Shown one piece after another: positions 33,610-43,180 of a DNA stretch of 46,986 nucleotides. This DNA comes from Bacteroidales bacterium UBA4788 (GTDB lineage: Bacteria; Bacteroidota; Bacteroidia; Bacteroidales; VadinHA17). The notes beneath the pieces were generated by a model. It was not told the origin of the DNA and made no database searches. It saw only the letters and a list, made by a program, of their open reading frames with translations. The stretch spans positions 1,239-48,224 of the forward strand of contig DHGW01000048.1 in the NCBI GenBank assembly GCA_002402965.1, in the 5' to 3' direction. The position numbers and the translations under genes are program-made. Each line of letters starts with the position of its first letter. The stretch's first letter is position 1.

Positions 33610-36600
33610 TTACAAAATGATTATACGGCCTGTGGCGGAGGTTTTTTCACCCTCTGAAGTAACTGCTTCTGCCCGCCACAGGTAAAATCCTCTTGCCACT
33701 CTTCCGCCGTTACCGTCGCGTCCATCCCAACTGATGTCCGGCAGGGCATAGCCGTCAGTGAAGCATTTCTCCTTGAGAACCCTCACTGGCCGGCCGTCGG
33801 AGCTGAAGACTGTTATTGTAATATCCATTCCGGTTCCTGGCCTGTTGTGCCCTGCGGTGAAATTTGTTCCTTCGGTTACAGGATTGGGGAAGGCAAGAAG
33901 GTTGTTCAGTCTGAAGGTTCCACTGGTTTCCACAATAAACCTGAGCGTGGCTACTGACGGGTTATTGAGGTTATCCCAGGCTCTCAGCGAGACCGTATGC
34001 TCACCTCTTTCAGTAAGGAACAGGGGATATGCCAGGGTCCCTGAGCTGTGGACGCCCATGTCAGCCGTAAACAGGCTGTTCAGCACTACCGCTGAGGAGA
34101 GGTCATCATCAAGCCAGGCTATTATGTCATGACCAATACCCGTTCCCGTGGCGTTGATGCCAGACTTGTCGCTTATCTGTGCCAGGAGGATGGGTGAGTT
34201 GTCTGTCACCCCGCCGCCGTTGAACAGCGTGTCATTCATGAAGAGCCTGATCAGTGGCCCTTCGGTGTCGTCTTCAGCAGTTTCCGAGAAGCCTCCCACC
34301 GTTATACCGTTGAAGCTGCCGTTGAGGTCGGTTATTCCGTCATAAGCATAGTATCTGATTGCTCCCCTGCCATAGCTGTAGTTTATGTCGAGGGGCACGA
34401 TGAATGAAAATCTGAACCTTCCTCCGGTGACGGTGGTTTTTCCCCTGAAAAGCACGTTTCCCGTGACGGGAAAAACCATTGGATTTCCGCCGTCATTGGC
34501 CAGTGTGCTTATATTGCCAGGCTTATCAAATACGGCAGACTCCACGGTGCCGCTGAATCCGGACATCAGGCTGCCTCCCGGATCCTCTATATGGCCGCTG
34601 ACCGTAATGAGTGACAGCGCCTTGAGTGTGTCTGACGGCAGTGACACGTGCACTCCGTTGATGCTGTCGGTAACCACTCTTCCCTGTACTGGCCAGGCCA
34701 GCCGAAGCGCCGGATCACCCAGCAAGAGAAAATTGCGCTTGTTCATGCCCGTCCCGGAGCTGATCTTTGCCTGCCTTATGATATCGCCTAACCTCATCGA
34801 CTTTCCGTCGGTTGCCGTATTGAAGGCATTGTCAAAGATGCCCCTGTTCAGGGCGTAATTGGGTGCTGAATAGACGACCCTGGTGGTGCTCATCAGCGCA
34901 ATGCCGCCGCCATCGGTATTAAGCAGCACCATCTCGCCGGCTGATGTCTTTGCCGATATTGTGCCGGTTGCGCGGTTGATGTCAACATCGTCGAACCTTG
35001 AAAACTCACAGGTGGCTGTGATGAAGAGAGGCAGCATGGAGCCGTTCTTCCACGAGTTTATGTTGTCAGTCCTGATAACTCTCTCATGTGCCAGGCCGGA
35101 TTCGTTTCCGTGACCAACGTAATTCATTATCAGGCAACCCGCAGCCATCCTGTCATCAATGGCTTTTGAAGCATCGGGATAAGAGTCACCCGTGACGGAG
35201 GTCACCTGCCGGAAGGCATCAAGATAGATCTTATCCACTGTCAGCGGAGAAGCGGCTGTGGAGGCGGCATCAGCCAGGCCTTCGGCATCAAACATGTGCA
35301 GGTTGGAATCTTCATCGTCGGCCACGAGGCAGAGGATATTCCGCCAGGAACCCTGGCTTGCCCCCAGGAGGTAGGATGAGATCTTCCGTACCATTACCCC
35401 GGCTGAAGCTGTGTCTGATGCCGGCAGCCTGCCGATGCCAATGTCAAGGAAACCGTCAGCTTCGCCTTCGCCCTCGTCGAGTAGGCCGTAGAAGTCGTCC
35501 GAGGTGAAGGAAAGGACTCCTGTATTGGAGTTGACCGACTGCCATGTAGGTATGTATGAGCTATTTCGGGGTGGCGGGGTTTTGTTCTCATACGATCCGT
35601 CGCCGAAAAGAAGGAGGTATCTGAGCGGGGATCCGCTTGCCTTTCCGCGGTCATGGATCATCTTTACGAAGTTCCTGATTGCGGCGGCGTCGTTAATACC
35701 GCCGGAAAATTCATTGCAGATCTGCTCCGGAGTCACGATGATCGAACTCATGCCGTCGTCCTCCAGGTGTATGGTGGCAAGACGTTCCGCATATTCCATG
35801 AAGAGGGGGTGGGTGATGATGATCATGTCGGCTGGAGCCAGGGAGTGAAGATTCTGCGACTGCACCTCAACGGTTCTTACCGGCTGTTTCAGGTGTGCCG
35901 TTGAAAAGGCCACAAATTTTCGCAGGCTGTCGGTTGCTGCCGTGAATAGTGTGCTTCCGGATGACGCAAACGTCTCCAAAGCCAGCGGGGCAAATGGATC
36001 AGTGACATCCCATACCCTCAGCGACGGTGATCCCTCCACTGTAAACCGTGTGATGGCCGATGCGCCTACCGACTGCCTGTCGCTGATGATCAGCTGCCTG
36101 TCGTGGTACACCAGCCTTGCCCTGGCTATGAATTCAGCATAGTCAATGTAACCGGTGGCAGCCAGGTTTCCTCCTGAAGAGAAGGTAAGGCTGAGAGAGG
36201 GTGAGGCAGAGACAGCAGATACTGAATCGTCAATGGAGGCAATCTCCGCATAAACACCGTTAAGGTCTGTCATTGTCACCGGCGGGATAGCCACGGCCTG
36301 AACCTCATCCGTACCCTGTCTCAGGGTGAATGAAGTGGCTGCGTCAGAGCGTGCGAGGACACTGATACGGTATTTTATCTTTCCGGGGGTGACCAGGTCG
36401 GTCAATCCGGTGCCCACACTTACCTGGATACCCGGAGACACCTGCTGGTACCACTCTCTGCCAGACCGGATAAGATTAATGTCTTCGCGTTCGTGCCTGA
36501 TGGCAATATCGGTGGCTGAAGAAATACCTGTATGGGGGGCTGCCGGAGGAGTCTCCGTAATCATTGTCAGAGGCCCTGTCGGTTGAGAGGTGATGAAATA

Positions 36601-37014
36601 CCAGGCCGTATCGGAATAATGGTGCTTCAGGAACCGGTAATCGCCTGAGTGAGGGTCACGGAGCCATCTGTGAGTTCCTTCCGCATAGAAGAGAAGATAG
36701 TCGCCGTCATTGAAAACTCCGTCACTACCCTTCTCAATCATAACTGCAATCTTTCTCAGGTCATCAGGGGCAGTGCCGTCATTCCGGAATGAGAGCTGTC
36801 CTTTGTTGTTACCGTAAAGTACTACTGAAGAAGGTTCGGCAAATCCCATCTCCCTGATGCTCGAATAGTCGAGTCTGCAGACCCCCTCCCCGGTAAAAGC
36901 AATTCTGGTCCATCGTCCGCTGCCCAGCACAGACGAACCGGCACGCTCCTGTGCTGCCGCGTTAATCATGAGCAGCAGATAAATCAAACCGGTGACCAGA
37001 CTTTTTGTATTCAT
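33610..37014 (-). CDS. porU: T9SS sorting-domain peptidase PorU
   Basis: PorU is the surface cysteine peptidase (family C25, gingipain-like) that removes sorting domains from T9SS cargo and transfers them to a lipid-linked anchor. Counting from the ATG at 37014, the 1134-residue protein has a signal peptide (LVTGLIYLLLMINAAAQ), an N-terminal beta domain, the C25 domain (YLLLFGDGSYENKT, MNYVGHGNESG with His635, ITATCEFSRFDD with Cys669 as the His/Cys dyad, STTRVVYSAPNYALNRG) and a C-terminal FlgD-like/sorting-type domain (FRLNNLLAFPNPVTEG, FYLWRAEA). An adjacent ATG at 37017 is equivalent; upstream in-frame codons lack a signal. porV follows downstream. Confidence 0.94.
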   Translation of the reverse strand: MNTKSLVTGLIYLLLMINAAAQERAGSSVLGSGRWTRIAFTGEGVCRLDYSSIREMGFAEPSSVVLYGNNKGQLSFRNDGTAPDDLRKIAVMIEKGSDGVFNDGDYLLFYAEGTHRWLRDPHSGDYRFLKHHYSDTAWYFITSQPTGPLTMITETPPAAPHTGISSATDIAIRHEREDINLIRSGREWYQQVSPGIQVSVGTGLTDLVTPGKIKYRISVLARSDAATSFTLRQGTDEVQAVAIPPVTMTDLNGVYAEIASIDDSVSAVSASPSLSLTFSSGGNLAATGYIDYAEFIARARLVYHDRQLIISDRQSVGASAITRFTVEGSPSLRVWDVTDPFAPLALETFASSGSTLFTAATDSLRKFVAFSTAHLKQPVRTVEVQSQNLHSLAPADMIIITHPLFMEYAERLATIHLEDDGMSSIIVTPEQICNEFSGGINDAAAIRNFVKMIHDRGKASGSPLRYLLLFGDGSYENKTPPPRNSSYIPTWQSVNSNTGVLSFTSDDFYGLLDEGEGEADGFLDIGIGRLPASDTASAGVMVRKISSYLLGASQGSWRNILCLVADDEDSNLHMFDAEGLADAASTAASPLTVDKIYLDAFRQVTSVTGDSYPDASKAIDDRMAAGCLIMNYVGHGNESGLAHERVIRTDNINSWKNGSMLPLFITATCEFSRFDDVDINRATGTISAKTSAGEMVLLNTDGGGIALMSTTRVVYSAPNYALNRGIFDNAFNTATDGKSMRLGDIIRQAKISSGTGMNKRNFLLLGDPALRLAWPVQGRVVTDSINGVHVSLPSDTLKALSLITVSGHIEDPGGSLMSGFSGTVESAVFDKPGNISTLANDGGNPMVFPVTGNVLFRGKTTVTGGRFRFSFIVPLDINYSYGRGAIRYYAYDGITDLNGSFNGITVGGFSETAEDDTEGPLIRLFMNDTLFNGGGVTDNSPILLAQISDKSGINATGTGIGHDIIAWLDDDLSSAVVLNSLFTADMGVHSSGTLAYPLFLTERGEHTVSLRAWDNLNNPSVATLRFIVETSGTFRLNNLLAFPNPVTEGTNFTAGHNRPGTGMDITITVFSSDGRPVRVLKEKCFTDGYALPDISWDGRDGNGGRVARGFYLWRAEAVTSEGEKTSATGRIIIL

Positions 37015-37019
37015 CATCG

Positions 37020-37027
37020 CAAAGATA
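37020..37027 (-). promoter_or_regulatory. Putative -7 element of porU
   Basis: The minus strand reads TATCTTTG only 2-5 bases before the porU ATG pair, so the transcript would be almost leaderless. On the plus strand the same gap has TATCTTTA near 37040, a one-mismatch -7 box facing the porP/sprF-type gene. Confidence 0.35.
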
Positions 37028-37115
37028 GTCAAGTAGCTTATCTTTACCCCGTGTTGATGATGCCGGCGACAAAATATTGGCGTCACGGCAGCGTTGATAA
37101 CTCTGAAGGGAAACT

Positions 37116-38081
37116 ATGAAGTTAAGATTCAGGACTCTTGTACAGGGGCTGCTCCTGTGTACAGTGACCCTCAGTGGCCAGGATACCTGGCACGGGTCCC
37201 TGTCCGGCATGCAGTTCATGTACAACCCCGGATTTGCAGGGGCAGGGGGCGCCCGGTCACTTAATCTTTCAGCATTTTCCTTCCTCCCGGGAAACGGTTT
37301 CGGGCTGAGATCTGTGTATGCTTCGTATGACGGTTACTACGATGGTCTTCACGGCGGTGCAGGCGTCTGGCTCTCGGATGATATGCCGGGTGAAGTGATG
37401 AATGATCTCAGGGGAGGTGTTTCATACGCGTACCATTTCCGTGCCGGAAGGGATGTCTATATTACTTCAGGCCTCACTGCATCAGTTATCTCGCGCGGCA
37501 TCAGAAGAGGATCAATAATCCTTCCCGATGACATAGACCCTTTAAGGGGCATTACCGGGGCAGGGATTGAATACGCTTCACCTTCAGCCATCACCCGCTT
37601 TGACCTCGGTATAGGCTTCACCATAGCCTCCGGGCCATGGTACGGCGGAGCGTCGGTAATGCATCTCACCCGTCCCCCTCTAAGCATTGAGGATCAGGAA
37701 AATAACAGGATTGACCGTCTCTATGCCTTAACAGGTGGTGTTGAACTGACTCCCTGGGGAGAGGATCTTTCCCTGATGCCTTCAGCCACTTTTCTTGCAC
37801 AGGGTGATGAAATTAAAATTTATTTAGGCAGTGAGGCCTCCTGGAAGGGCCTGATGGCCAGCCTCGCCATGTGGCATGTCTCCGGGGGTTTTACAGCTGC
37901 CGGGTACTCGATCGGATGGGATGCATCTTACGTAAAGATCATTATCTCATACAGTTACATCCTGACGGGCGGTAGCGCCTCAATCGGTGGTACGGCGATT
38001 GTAAAGGCCGGTGCGGCATTCGCTTTCGGAAATGTTGAAAAAAGTAGGGCAATCCACATAATAAAGTTGCCCCTTTTGTAG
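37116..38081 (+). CDS. T9SS membrane protein of the PorP/SprF family
   Basis: The 321-residue protein has a signal peptide (LVQGLLLCTVTLSGQ) and the family's opening pattern after it: FMYNPGFAGAGGARSLNL. The remainder is a predicted outer-membrane barrel (RGGVSYAYHFRAGRDVYITS, YGGASVMHLTRPPL). PorP/SprF proteins partner with T9SS substrates or the PorK-N ring; SprF, for example, is needed to secrete SprB. Which partner applies here is unknown. It lies between porU (divergent, 100-base gap) and gldJ (69-base gap), which argues for a role in the core machine rather than with a single adhesin. Confidence 0.88.
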   Translation: MKLRFRTLVQGLLLCTVTLSGQDTWHGSLSGMQFMYNPGFAGAGGARSLNLSAFSFLPGNGFGLRSVYASYDGYYDGLHGGAGVWLSDDMPGEVMNDLRGGVSYAYHFRAGRDVYITSGLTASVISRGIRRGSIILPDDIDPLRGITGAGIEYASPSAITRFDLGIGFTIASGPWYGGASVMHLTRPPLSIEDQENNRIDRLYALTGGVELTPWGEDLSLMPSATFLAQGDEIKIYLGSEASWKGLMASLAMWHVSGGFTAAGYSIGWDASYVKIIISYSYILTGGSASIGGTAIVKAGAAFAFGNVEKSRAIHIIKLPLL

Positions 38082-38150
38082 TTATTTTGGTGCAGAGTTT
38101 TTCAAATGAACAGAATTTCAGGAATAAAAAAGTAATTAAGTAAACCATTT

Positions 38151-39644
38151 ATGGCTATGTATAAACTCAGAGCTTTACCGGTTTTTGTAGTTGTTGCTCT
38201 CTTCCTCTTCTCGTGCAAGGGAGGACAGCAGGATAGTGTATCTCCGACTACTGGCTGGAGCTACAGGGATCCCAAATCGAGTGATGTGAATGATCTTGGC
38301 TATCCGATAGGGGAGGCCTCGGAACAGATCACAGGTCCCAATCTTGTGCTGATTGAAGGAGGCACCTTCACAATGGGAAGGGTTGACCAGGATGTAATGT
38401 TTGACTGGAATAACGCCCCCCGCAGGGTCACCGTTTCTTCCTTTTACATGGATGAGACAGAGATCACGAACCTTGACTACCGTGAATATCTCTACTGGCT
38501 CAGGAGGGTATACAGTGATTATCCCGAGGTTCACCGTCGCGCTCTTCCTGACACGCTGGTCTGGAGAGACCCGCTCGCCTTCAACGAACCATATGTGCAG
38601 TATTACTTCCGCCATCCCTCCTATAATAACTATCCGGTTGTGGGTGTGAGCTGGCTGCAGGCCAATGATTATTGCGTCTGGCGTACTGACAGGGTCAACG
38701 AGCAGATTCTTCTTGACAGCAAATGGCAGGATAACAACGTAGAACAATCAGGTGCCAACAACTTTAATACCGAATCCTATCTTGCAGGCCAGTATGAAGG
38801 TGTTCCCGGCCAGAGGGTTGATGAGCTTCATCCCCGCGTACGCCAGGAGGATGGTATCCTGTTTCCGCGTTACCGTCTGCCGACGGAGGCTGAATGGGAA
38901 TTTGCAGCTTATGGCCTCAGGGGTAACACTTTTGAGGAGAGAATATATGAAAGGGCAATATACCCGTGGGACGGTCACAATGTCCGGAATTCGGCTCCCA
39001 AATACAGGGGTGAATTTATGGCCAACTTCGTCCGTGGCCGCGGTGACATGATGGGTGTGGCTGGCAACCTTAACGATGCCGGAAGCATCACTGTTGACGT
39101 GAGGTCTTACTGGCCCAATGATTACGGGCTGTATTGCATGGCGGGAAACGTTAATGAATGGGTCCAGGATGTATACCGTCCGCTCTCATCAGAGGATGTT
39201 AACATGTTCAACCCGTTCAGGGGTAACGTCTTCACCGACCTGAGGCGTGACGCCAATGGACTGGTGGTGGAAAAGGACAGGTTGGGCAGGCTGCAGATTG
39301 ACACTGTCAAACCGGAGGATGTGGCCAACAGGTACAATTACCAGAAAGCTGATTACAGGAACTATCTTGACGGTGACGTCATCTCAAGCATCTCATCGAG
39401 CCTTGAATGGTCAGGCAATGCTGACCTGCCGCAGACCGAGAGGATGTATTCACAGAACGAAACCGATAATGACTATGTGACCCTCATCAGTGACAGGGCA
39501 AGGGTAATCAAGGGCGGATCATGGAAGGACAGGGCTTACTGGCTCAACCCCTCAACCCGCCGCTACCTTGACCAGGAAGCATCACGTGACGACCTTGGCT
39601 TCAGGTGTGCCATGATCAGGGTAGGAAGTCCTGCTGGTTTATAA
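38151..39644 (+). CDS. gldJ: T9SS/gliding lipoprotein GldJ
   Basis: The 497-residue lipoprotein has signal LPVFVVVALFLFSC with acylated Cys22, followed by an SUMF1/formylglycine-enzyme-like domain: LVLIEGGTFTMGRVDQD, FYMDETEITNLDYREYL, YPVVGVSWLQANDYCVWR, FPRYRLPTEAEWEFAAYG, MAGNVNEWVQDVYRP, and RVIKGGSWKDRAYW with LGFRCAMIRV at the end. GldK and GldJ share this fold. The call GldJ rather than GldK rests on context: porU/porV beside it and no gldL/gldM/gldN after it; the known gldJ locus of Flavobacterium johnsoniae also lies next to porU and porV. GldJ stabilises GldK and the T9SS motor. A terminator follows. Confidence 0.88.
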   Translation: MAMYKLRALPVFVVVALFLFSCKGGQQDSVSPTTGWSYRDPKSSDVNDLGYPIGEASEQITGPNLVLIEGGTFTMGRVDQDVMFDWNNAPRRVTVSSFYMDETEITNLDYREYLYWLRRVYSDYPEVHRRALPDTLVWRDPLAFNEPYVQYYFRHPSYNNYPVVGVSWLQANDYCVWRTDRVNEQILLDSKWQDNNVEQSGANNFNTESYLAGQYEGVPGQRVDELHPRVRQEDGILFPRYRLPTEAEWEFAAYGLRGNTFEERIYERAIYPWDGHNVRNSAPKYRGEFMANFVRGRGDMMGVAGNLNDAGSITVDVRSYWPNDYGLYCMAGNVNEWVQDVYRPLSSEDVNMFNPFRGNVFTDLRRDANGLVVEKDRLGRLQIDTVKPEDVANRYNYQKADYRNYLDGDVISSISSSLEWSGNADLPQTERMYSQNETDNDYVTLISDRARVIKGGSWKDRAYWLNPSTRRYLDQEASRDDLGFRCAMIRVGSPAGL

Positions 39645-39671
39645 CTAATAATATAATAGGTATAACACTAG

Positions 39672-39704
39672 GCCTCATTATCGAAAGTAATGAGGCTTCT
39701 TTTT
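39672..39704 (+). terminator. Intrinsic terminator between gldJ and murF
   Basis: A perfect 9-bp stem (gcctcatta/taatgaggc, 7-nt loop) is followed by ttcttttt. It ends only 8 bases before the murF ATG, so murF needs readthrough or an unseen promoter. Confidence 0.75.
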
Positions 39705-39712
39705 AGGCTGAC

Positions 39713-41005
39713 ATGGAGATTGAAAGGCTATATGCGCTGTTCCGTAACTCTGTCGGGGTGACGACAGATTCAAGGACGGTTAATAAGGGAGAAATCTTCT
39801 TTGCGCTCAAGGGGCCGAGCCACGACGGAAACAGGCATGCAGTCACAGCACTTAATGCCGGGGCGCTGGCGGCGGTTGTGGATGATCCGACGCTCATTGG
39901 AGAAAGGATAATTGTTGTTGATGATGTGCTTGAGACGATGGCTGCCCTGGCAGCATGCCACCGCCACAGGCTGCAGATGCCAGTCATTGGTGTGACGGGC
40001 ACAAACGGCAAGACCACCACGAAGGAACTGTTGACTGCCGTATTGTCAAAGCAGGGAAGAGTGCACAGCACTCCGGGTAACTTCAATAACCACATAGGCG
40101 TACCCCTGACTCTTCTGAGTGCACCTGACGACGCCGTTTTCCTGGTGGTGGAGATGGGTGCCAACCATATGGGAGAGATAGCCGCTCTCTGCGCAACGGC
40201 GATGCCCACACACGGTATTATCACGAACATCGGAACAGCTCATATCGAAGGCTTTGGCTCCTTCGAGAACGTCAGGAAGGCCAAGTCTGAGCTCTACCAG
40301 TCTCTGAAATCAACCGGCGGGACAATAATCTACAACGACGCGAATCCTATCCTGAGCGGAATGGCAGCCGGAATAAGCCATGCTGTCCCCTATTCGGCCC
40401 CGCGTGGTCACAGTTTCAGGGCAGTACCTGATGAAGAAGAAGGAATGCTGCTTCGTATCAGGGCAGAGATTGATGACACTGAATACCGTTTTGCCACGGG
40501 ATTATTCGGCTTGTACAACATTGACAACGTCAGGGCTGCAATGGCAGCGGGATTGCTTTTCGACATTCCGGCTGAAGAGATCATTGATGCCGTCTCTTCA
40601 TACAGGCCTGCGAACAACCGGTCGCAGGTGACTGAAACCGGCAGAAACACAGTGATCAGGGATGCCTACAACGCTAATCCATCCAGTATGGAGAAATCCA
40701 TTGCTTCATTTGCCACTCTGAAGGCGGATAAGAAGATGGTCATCCTTGGTGATATGCTGGAGCTTGGCAGTGAAAGCGTTCCCGGCCATGCTGCAGTAAT
40801 CAGGCAACTGCGTCAGCTGGGTGATATAAAGACTGTATTGATAGGGCCGCACTTCAGAGAGGCTGCAGTGGAGTTCCCGGCAACGCTCTTCGGCTCATCA
40901 GAGGCAGCAGCAGAATGGCTCCGGTCAGAGAGTCCGGAGGGTTATACAATTCTTGTGAAAGGATCGAGGGGCATGATGCTTGAGAAGGTGTATCCGTTAC
41001 TCTGA
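39713..41005 (+). CDS. murF: UDP-N-acetylmuramoyl-tripeptide--D-alanyl-D-alanine ligase
   Basis: MurF adds D-Ala-D-Ala to the UDP-MurNAc tripeptide, the last cytoplasmic step of peptidoglycan precursor synthesis. The 430-residue protein has the Mur ligase domains in order: N-terminal UDP-binding part (VTTDSRTVNKGEIFFALKG), ATP P-loop GTNGKTT at residues 96-102, the central VVEMGANHMGEIAALC motif, and the C-terminal VIRDAYNANPSSMEKSI. Length and motifs are normal. It lies directly after the gldJ terminator, away from a mur cluster. Its last 9 bases overlap the convergent metallophosphoesterase gene. Confidence 0.95.
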   Translation: MEIERLYALFRNSVGVTTDSRTVNKGEIFFALKGPSHDGNRHAVTALNAGALAAVVDDPTLIGERIIVVDDVLETMAALAACHRHRLQMPVIGVTGTNGKTTTKELLTAVLSKQGRVHSTPGNFNNHIGVPLTLLSAPDDAVFLVVEMGANHMGEIAALCATAMPTHGIITNIGTAHIEGFGSFENVRKAKSELYQSLKSTGGTIIYNDANPILSGMAAGISHAVPYSAPRGHSFRAVPDEEEGMLLRIRAEIDDTEYRFATGLFGLYNIDNVRAAMAAGLLFDIPAEEIIDAVSSYRPANNRSQVTETGRNTVIRDAYNANPSSMEKSIASFATLKADKKMVILGDMLELGSESVPGHAAVIRQLRQLGDIKTVLIGPHFREAAVEFPATLFGSSEAAAEWLRSESPEGYTILVKGSRGMMLEKVYPLL

Positions 41006-42139
41006 CCTTCCCTTCAGCGTTATTGAAAGAATCTCAGGCCTGGTTCCGATACGCATACGCGGACCCCAGAGGCCAAAGCCGGAGGAGACAATAACATGTG
41101 TTTTCCCGAACATCCTGTATCCGTGACTAAGCTCGAACATGCGGTCAGTAATCAGGTTGATGGGCCACATCTGCCCGTTATGAGTATGTCCTGACAGCTG
41201 AAGGTCAACCGCTGTGACCGCCAGAGCCGACAGGTCATAAGGCTGATGGTCAAGGAGGATTACAGGGGCTGTACTGTCTGTGCCAGCCAGAAGCGTTTCC
41301 AACGATGCACGGCTGCTTCCGGGTGTGTGCATGGCCGTTCTGTCCGTGCGGCCGATTATCTGTACGCCGTTATCCAGCCTGATTACTTCGTCTTTCAGTA
41401 CCCTGATGCCCTTGCTTTCGATGTAGGGAATCGATTTGCGCAGATCACCCATGAACTCATGGTTTCCGGTGATGGCATAGTTACCGTAACGCAGCACCGG
41501 CAACTTCAGGTATGAAAGGAGGTCGCCCCGCAGAACCGGCCCGATGCTTCCGTCGATTATGTCGCCGAGGAACAGTACCAGGTCAGGATTCTCCCTGGTT
41601 ATCATCTCCGAGAGATGCCTCATGCTTCTTTTCCTTATGACGCTCCCGAGGTGAATGTCAGATACTGCGACGATGCGCAGCGGCTCGCTTCCGGCGGCAA
41701 ATTTCTTATCTGTTTCAATAACGTATTTGCTTGTCACCGGGCTGACAGCGTTGAAGAAACCAATAATTATCAGCAGCAGGGTGCCGGATGTTACTCCTGC
41801 AAAAAGCCATAATCTAAGCTTTGGGATTGTTTCGGGAGGGATGATATGAAAGGGTTTCTGGATCAGCAGCAGTATATCTGCGGTCAGCCAGGCAAGGATG
41901 CCGTAAAGCATGAACGCCATCCAGAAGCCCCCGATTATGTTGAGTATATCAGTGAATACGCTGGAGAAAGAGTGCTCGAGAAATTTTCCAAGGAAAAAGG
42001 TCGATGCCAGGGTAATAAAGATCACGTTGTACCAGGTGGTGCCTATGCCTGCTCCTGATAGCGCCCTGCGGCCTTTCAGCCAGAGGTACAGATTGGATAG
42101 GATGTAGACGGTAAGAACAACCGTCAGGAATATTGCCAT
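40997..42139 (-). CDS. Membrane-bound calcineurin-like metallophosphoesterase
   Basis: From the ATG at 42139 the protein has 380 residues; a GTG at 42163 would add eight and overlap the upstream gene by 10 bases. The first half has about four membrane segments (MAIFLTVVLTVYILSN, LNIIGGFWMAFMLYGIL, LWLFAGVTSGTLLLIIIGFF). The second half is a metallophosphoesterase with all metal-site motifs: AVSDIHLGS, LFLGDIID, AITGNHEF, LLDHQP, SGHTHNGQ. Relatives (YkuE-like) act on lipid or nucleotide phosphates; the substrate is unknown. It is the last gene of the mtaB operon and meets murF tail to tail. Confidence 0.88.
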   Translation of the reverse strand: MAIFLTVVLTVYILSNLYLWLKGRRALSGAGIGTTWYNVIFITLASTFFLGKFLEHSFSSVFTDILNIIGGFWMAFMLYGILAWLTADILLLIQKPFHIIPPETIPKLRLWLFAGVTSGTLLLIIIGFFNAVSPVTSKYVIETDKKFAAGSEPLRIVAVSDIHLGSVIRKRSMRHLSEMITRENPDLVLFLGDIIDGSIGPVLRGDLLSYLKLPVLRYGNYAITGNHEFMGDLRKSIPYIESKGIRVLKDEVIRLDNGVQIIGRTDRTAMHTPGSSRASLETLLAGTDSTAPVILLDHQPYDLSALAVTAVDLQLSGHTHNGQMWPINLITDRMFELSHGYRMFGKTHVIVSSGFGLWGPRMRIGTRPEILSITLKGRSE

Positions 42140-42153
42140 TTGTTGTTTTCTGC

Positions 42154-43179
42154 TCAGATCCACTTCAGTTCGGAGAATTTTTTTCTTCCACGTATATAAA
42201 ACTCAAAAAGGAGGTATTTGTTCATCATGGTGTGCGGGGTGTTGTAGAATCCGGGATTGGGCGTCATGGTTCTGAAGGTTTTGATTGCTGTCCGCTGTTT
42301 GCGGAAGTCCCTGTGTGCCCGTACCACTGCAGATGCTGATTCACGGCCTTCCCTGAAGAGGAGCATCAGCCATGCCAGACCGTCGAGAAGCTCTCTTGTC
42401 AGGATGGTCCTGCGCAGGTGCCTGGCGGGAAGGTTCTTTGCCAGCATTATGAGGCTGTTGCGGAAGTTGTAGTATATCTTCGTCGGGGAGCCGTAACCGA
42501 GAGTACCGCCACCGACATGGTAAACCACCGAGTGAGGGAAGTAGCAGACCGTGTAGCCGGCATTCTGCATTCTCCAGCAAAGGTCTATCTCCTCCATGTG
42601 CACGAAGAATGATTCATCAAAACCGTCGCACTGGTCGAACGCCGCACCCCTGACAGCGATACATGAGCCTGATGCCCAGAATATTTCGCGAGTATCGTCA
42701 TACTGGCCACTGTCAATCTCAACAGTGTCAAAGATCCGGCCCCGGCAGAAGGGGTAACCCAGCCTGTCGATAAAGCCACCCGCTGCACCTGCGTACTCAA
42801 ATGATGATGGATTGGCGTGCGACAGTATCTTTGGCTGGCATGCCCCCACGTTGGGATGCATCTCCATGAAGGTGATAAGCTTCTCTGCCCAGCCGGGCCC
42901 GACAAGTACATCTGAGTTGAGGAGGATGTAGTATTCGGCTTCTACCTGCTTCAGGGCACAGTTGTATCCGCCGGCGTATCCGAAGTTGCTGTTCATCCTG
43001 ATTAACTGAACCTCCGGATGGTTCCTGGCAACCCAGTCGACCGAGTCGTCCTCCGATCCGTTATCAGCGACAACCACTGCGGTGTCTGGAGAGAGGGTGT
43101 TATGCACTACATCGGGGAGGAACCTTTCAAGGAATGACCTCCCGTTCCAGTTTAGTATGACTACGGCTGTTCTGGTCAT
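42154..43179 (-). CDS. Family 2 glycosyltransferase
   Basis: The 341-residue enzyme starts TRTAVVILNWNGRSFLERFL with the GT-A nucleotide-sugar motif AVVVADNGSEDDSVDW, then NFGYAGGYNCAL, metal-binding LLNSDVLV, and FFVHMEEIDLCWRMQNAGY. It resembles rhamnosyl-/galactofuranosyl-like GT2 proteins of surface glycans; donor and acceptor are unknown. It sits between a lipid A-type acyltransferase (1-base gap upstream) and the metallophosphoesterase, which hints at lipid-linked glycan or LPS work. Confidence 0.9.
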   Translation of the reverse strand: MTRTAVVILNWNGRSFLERFLPDVVHNTLSPDTAVVVADNGSEDDSVDWVARNHPEVQLIRMNSNFGYAGGYNCALKQVEAEYYILLNSDVLVGPGWAEKLITFMEMHPNVGACQPKILSHANPSSFEYAGAAGGFIDRLGYPFCRGRIFDTVEIDSGQYDDTREIFWASGSCIAVRGAAFDQCDGFDESFFVHMEEIDLCWRMQNAGYTVCYFPHSVVYHVGGGTLGYGSPTKIYYNFRNSLIMLAKNLPARHLRRTILTRELLDGLAWLMLLFREGRESASAVVRAHRDFRKQRTAIKTFRTMTPNPGFYNTPHTMMNKYLLFEFYIRGRKKFSELKWI

Positions 43180-43180
43180 T

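Noticed and set aside
38151..39644. Formylglycine-generating enzyme or GldK
   Set aside because: It is a lipoprotein in a T9SS block next to porU/porV and without gldL-gldN, which fits GldJ better; the shared fold alone would not distinguish them.
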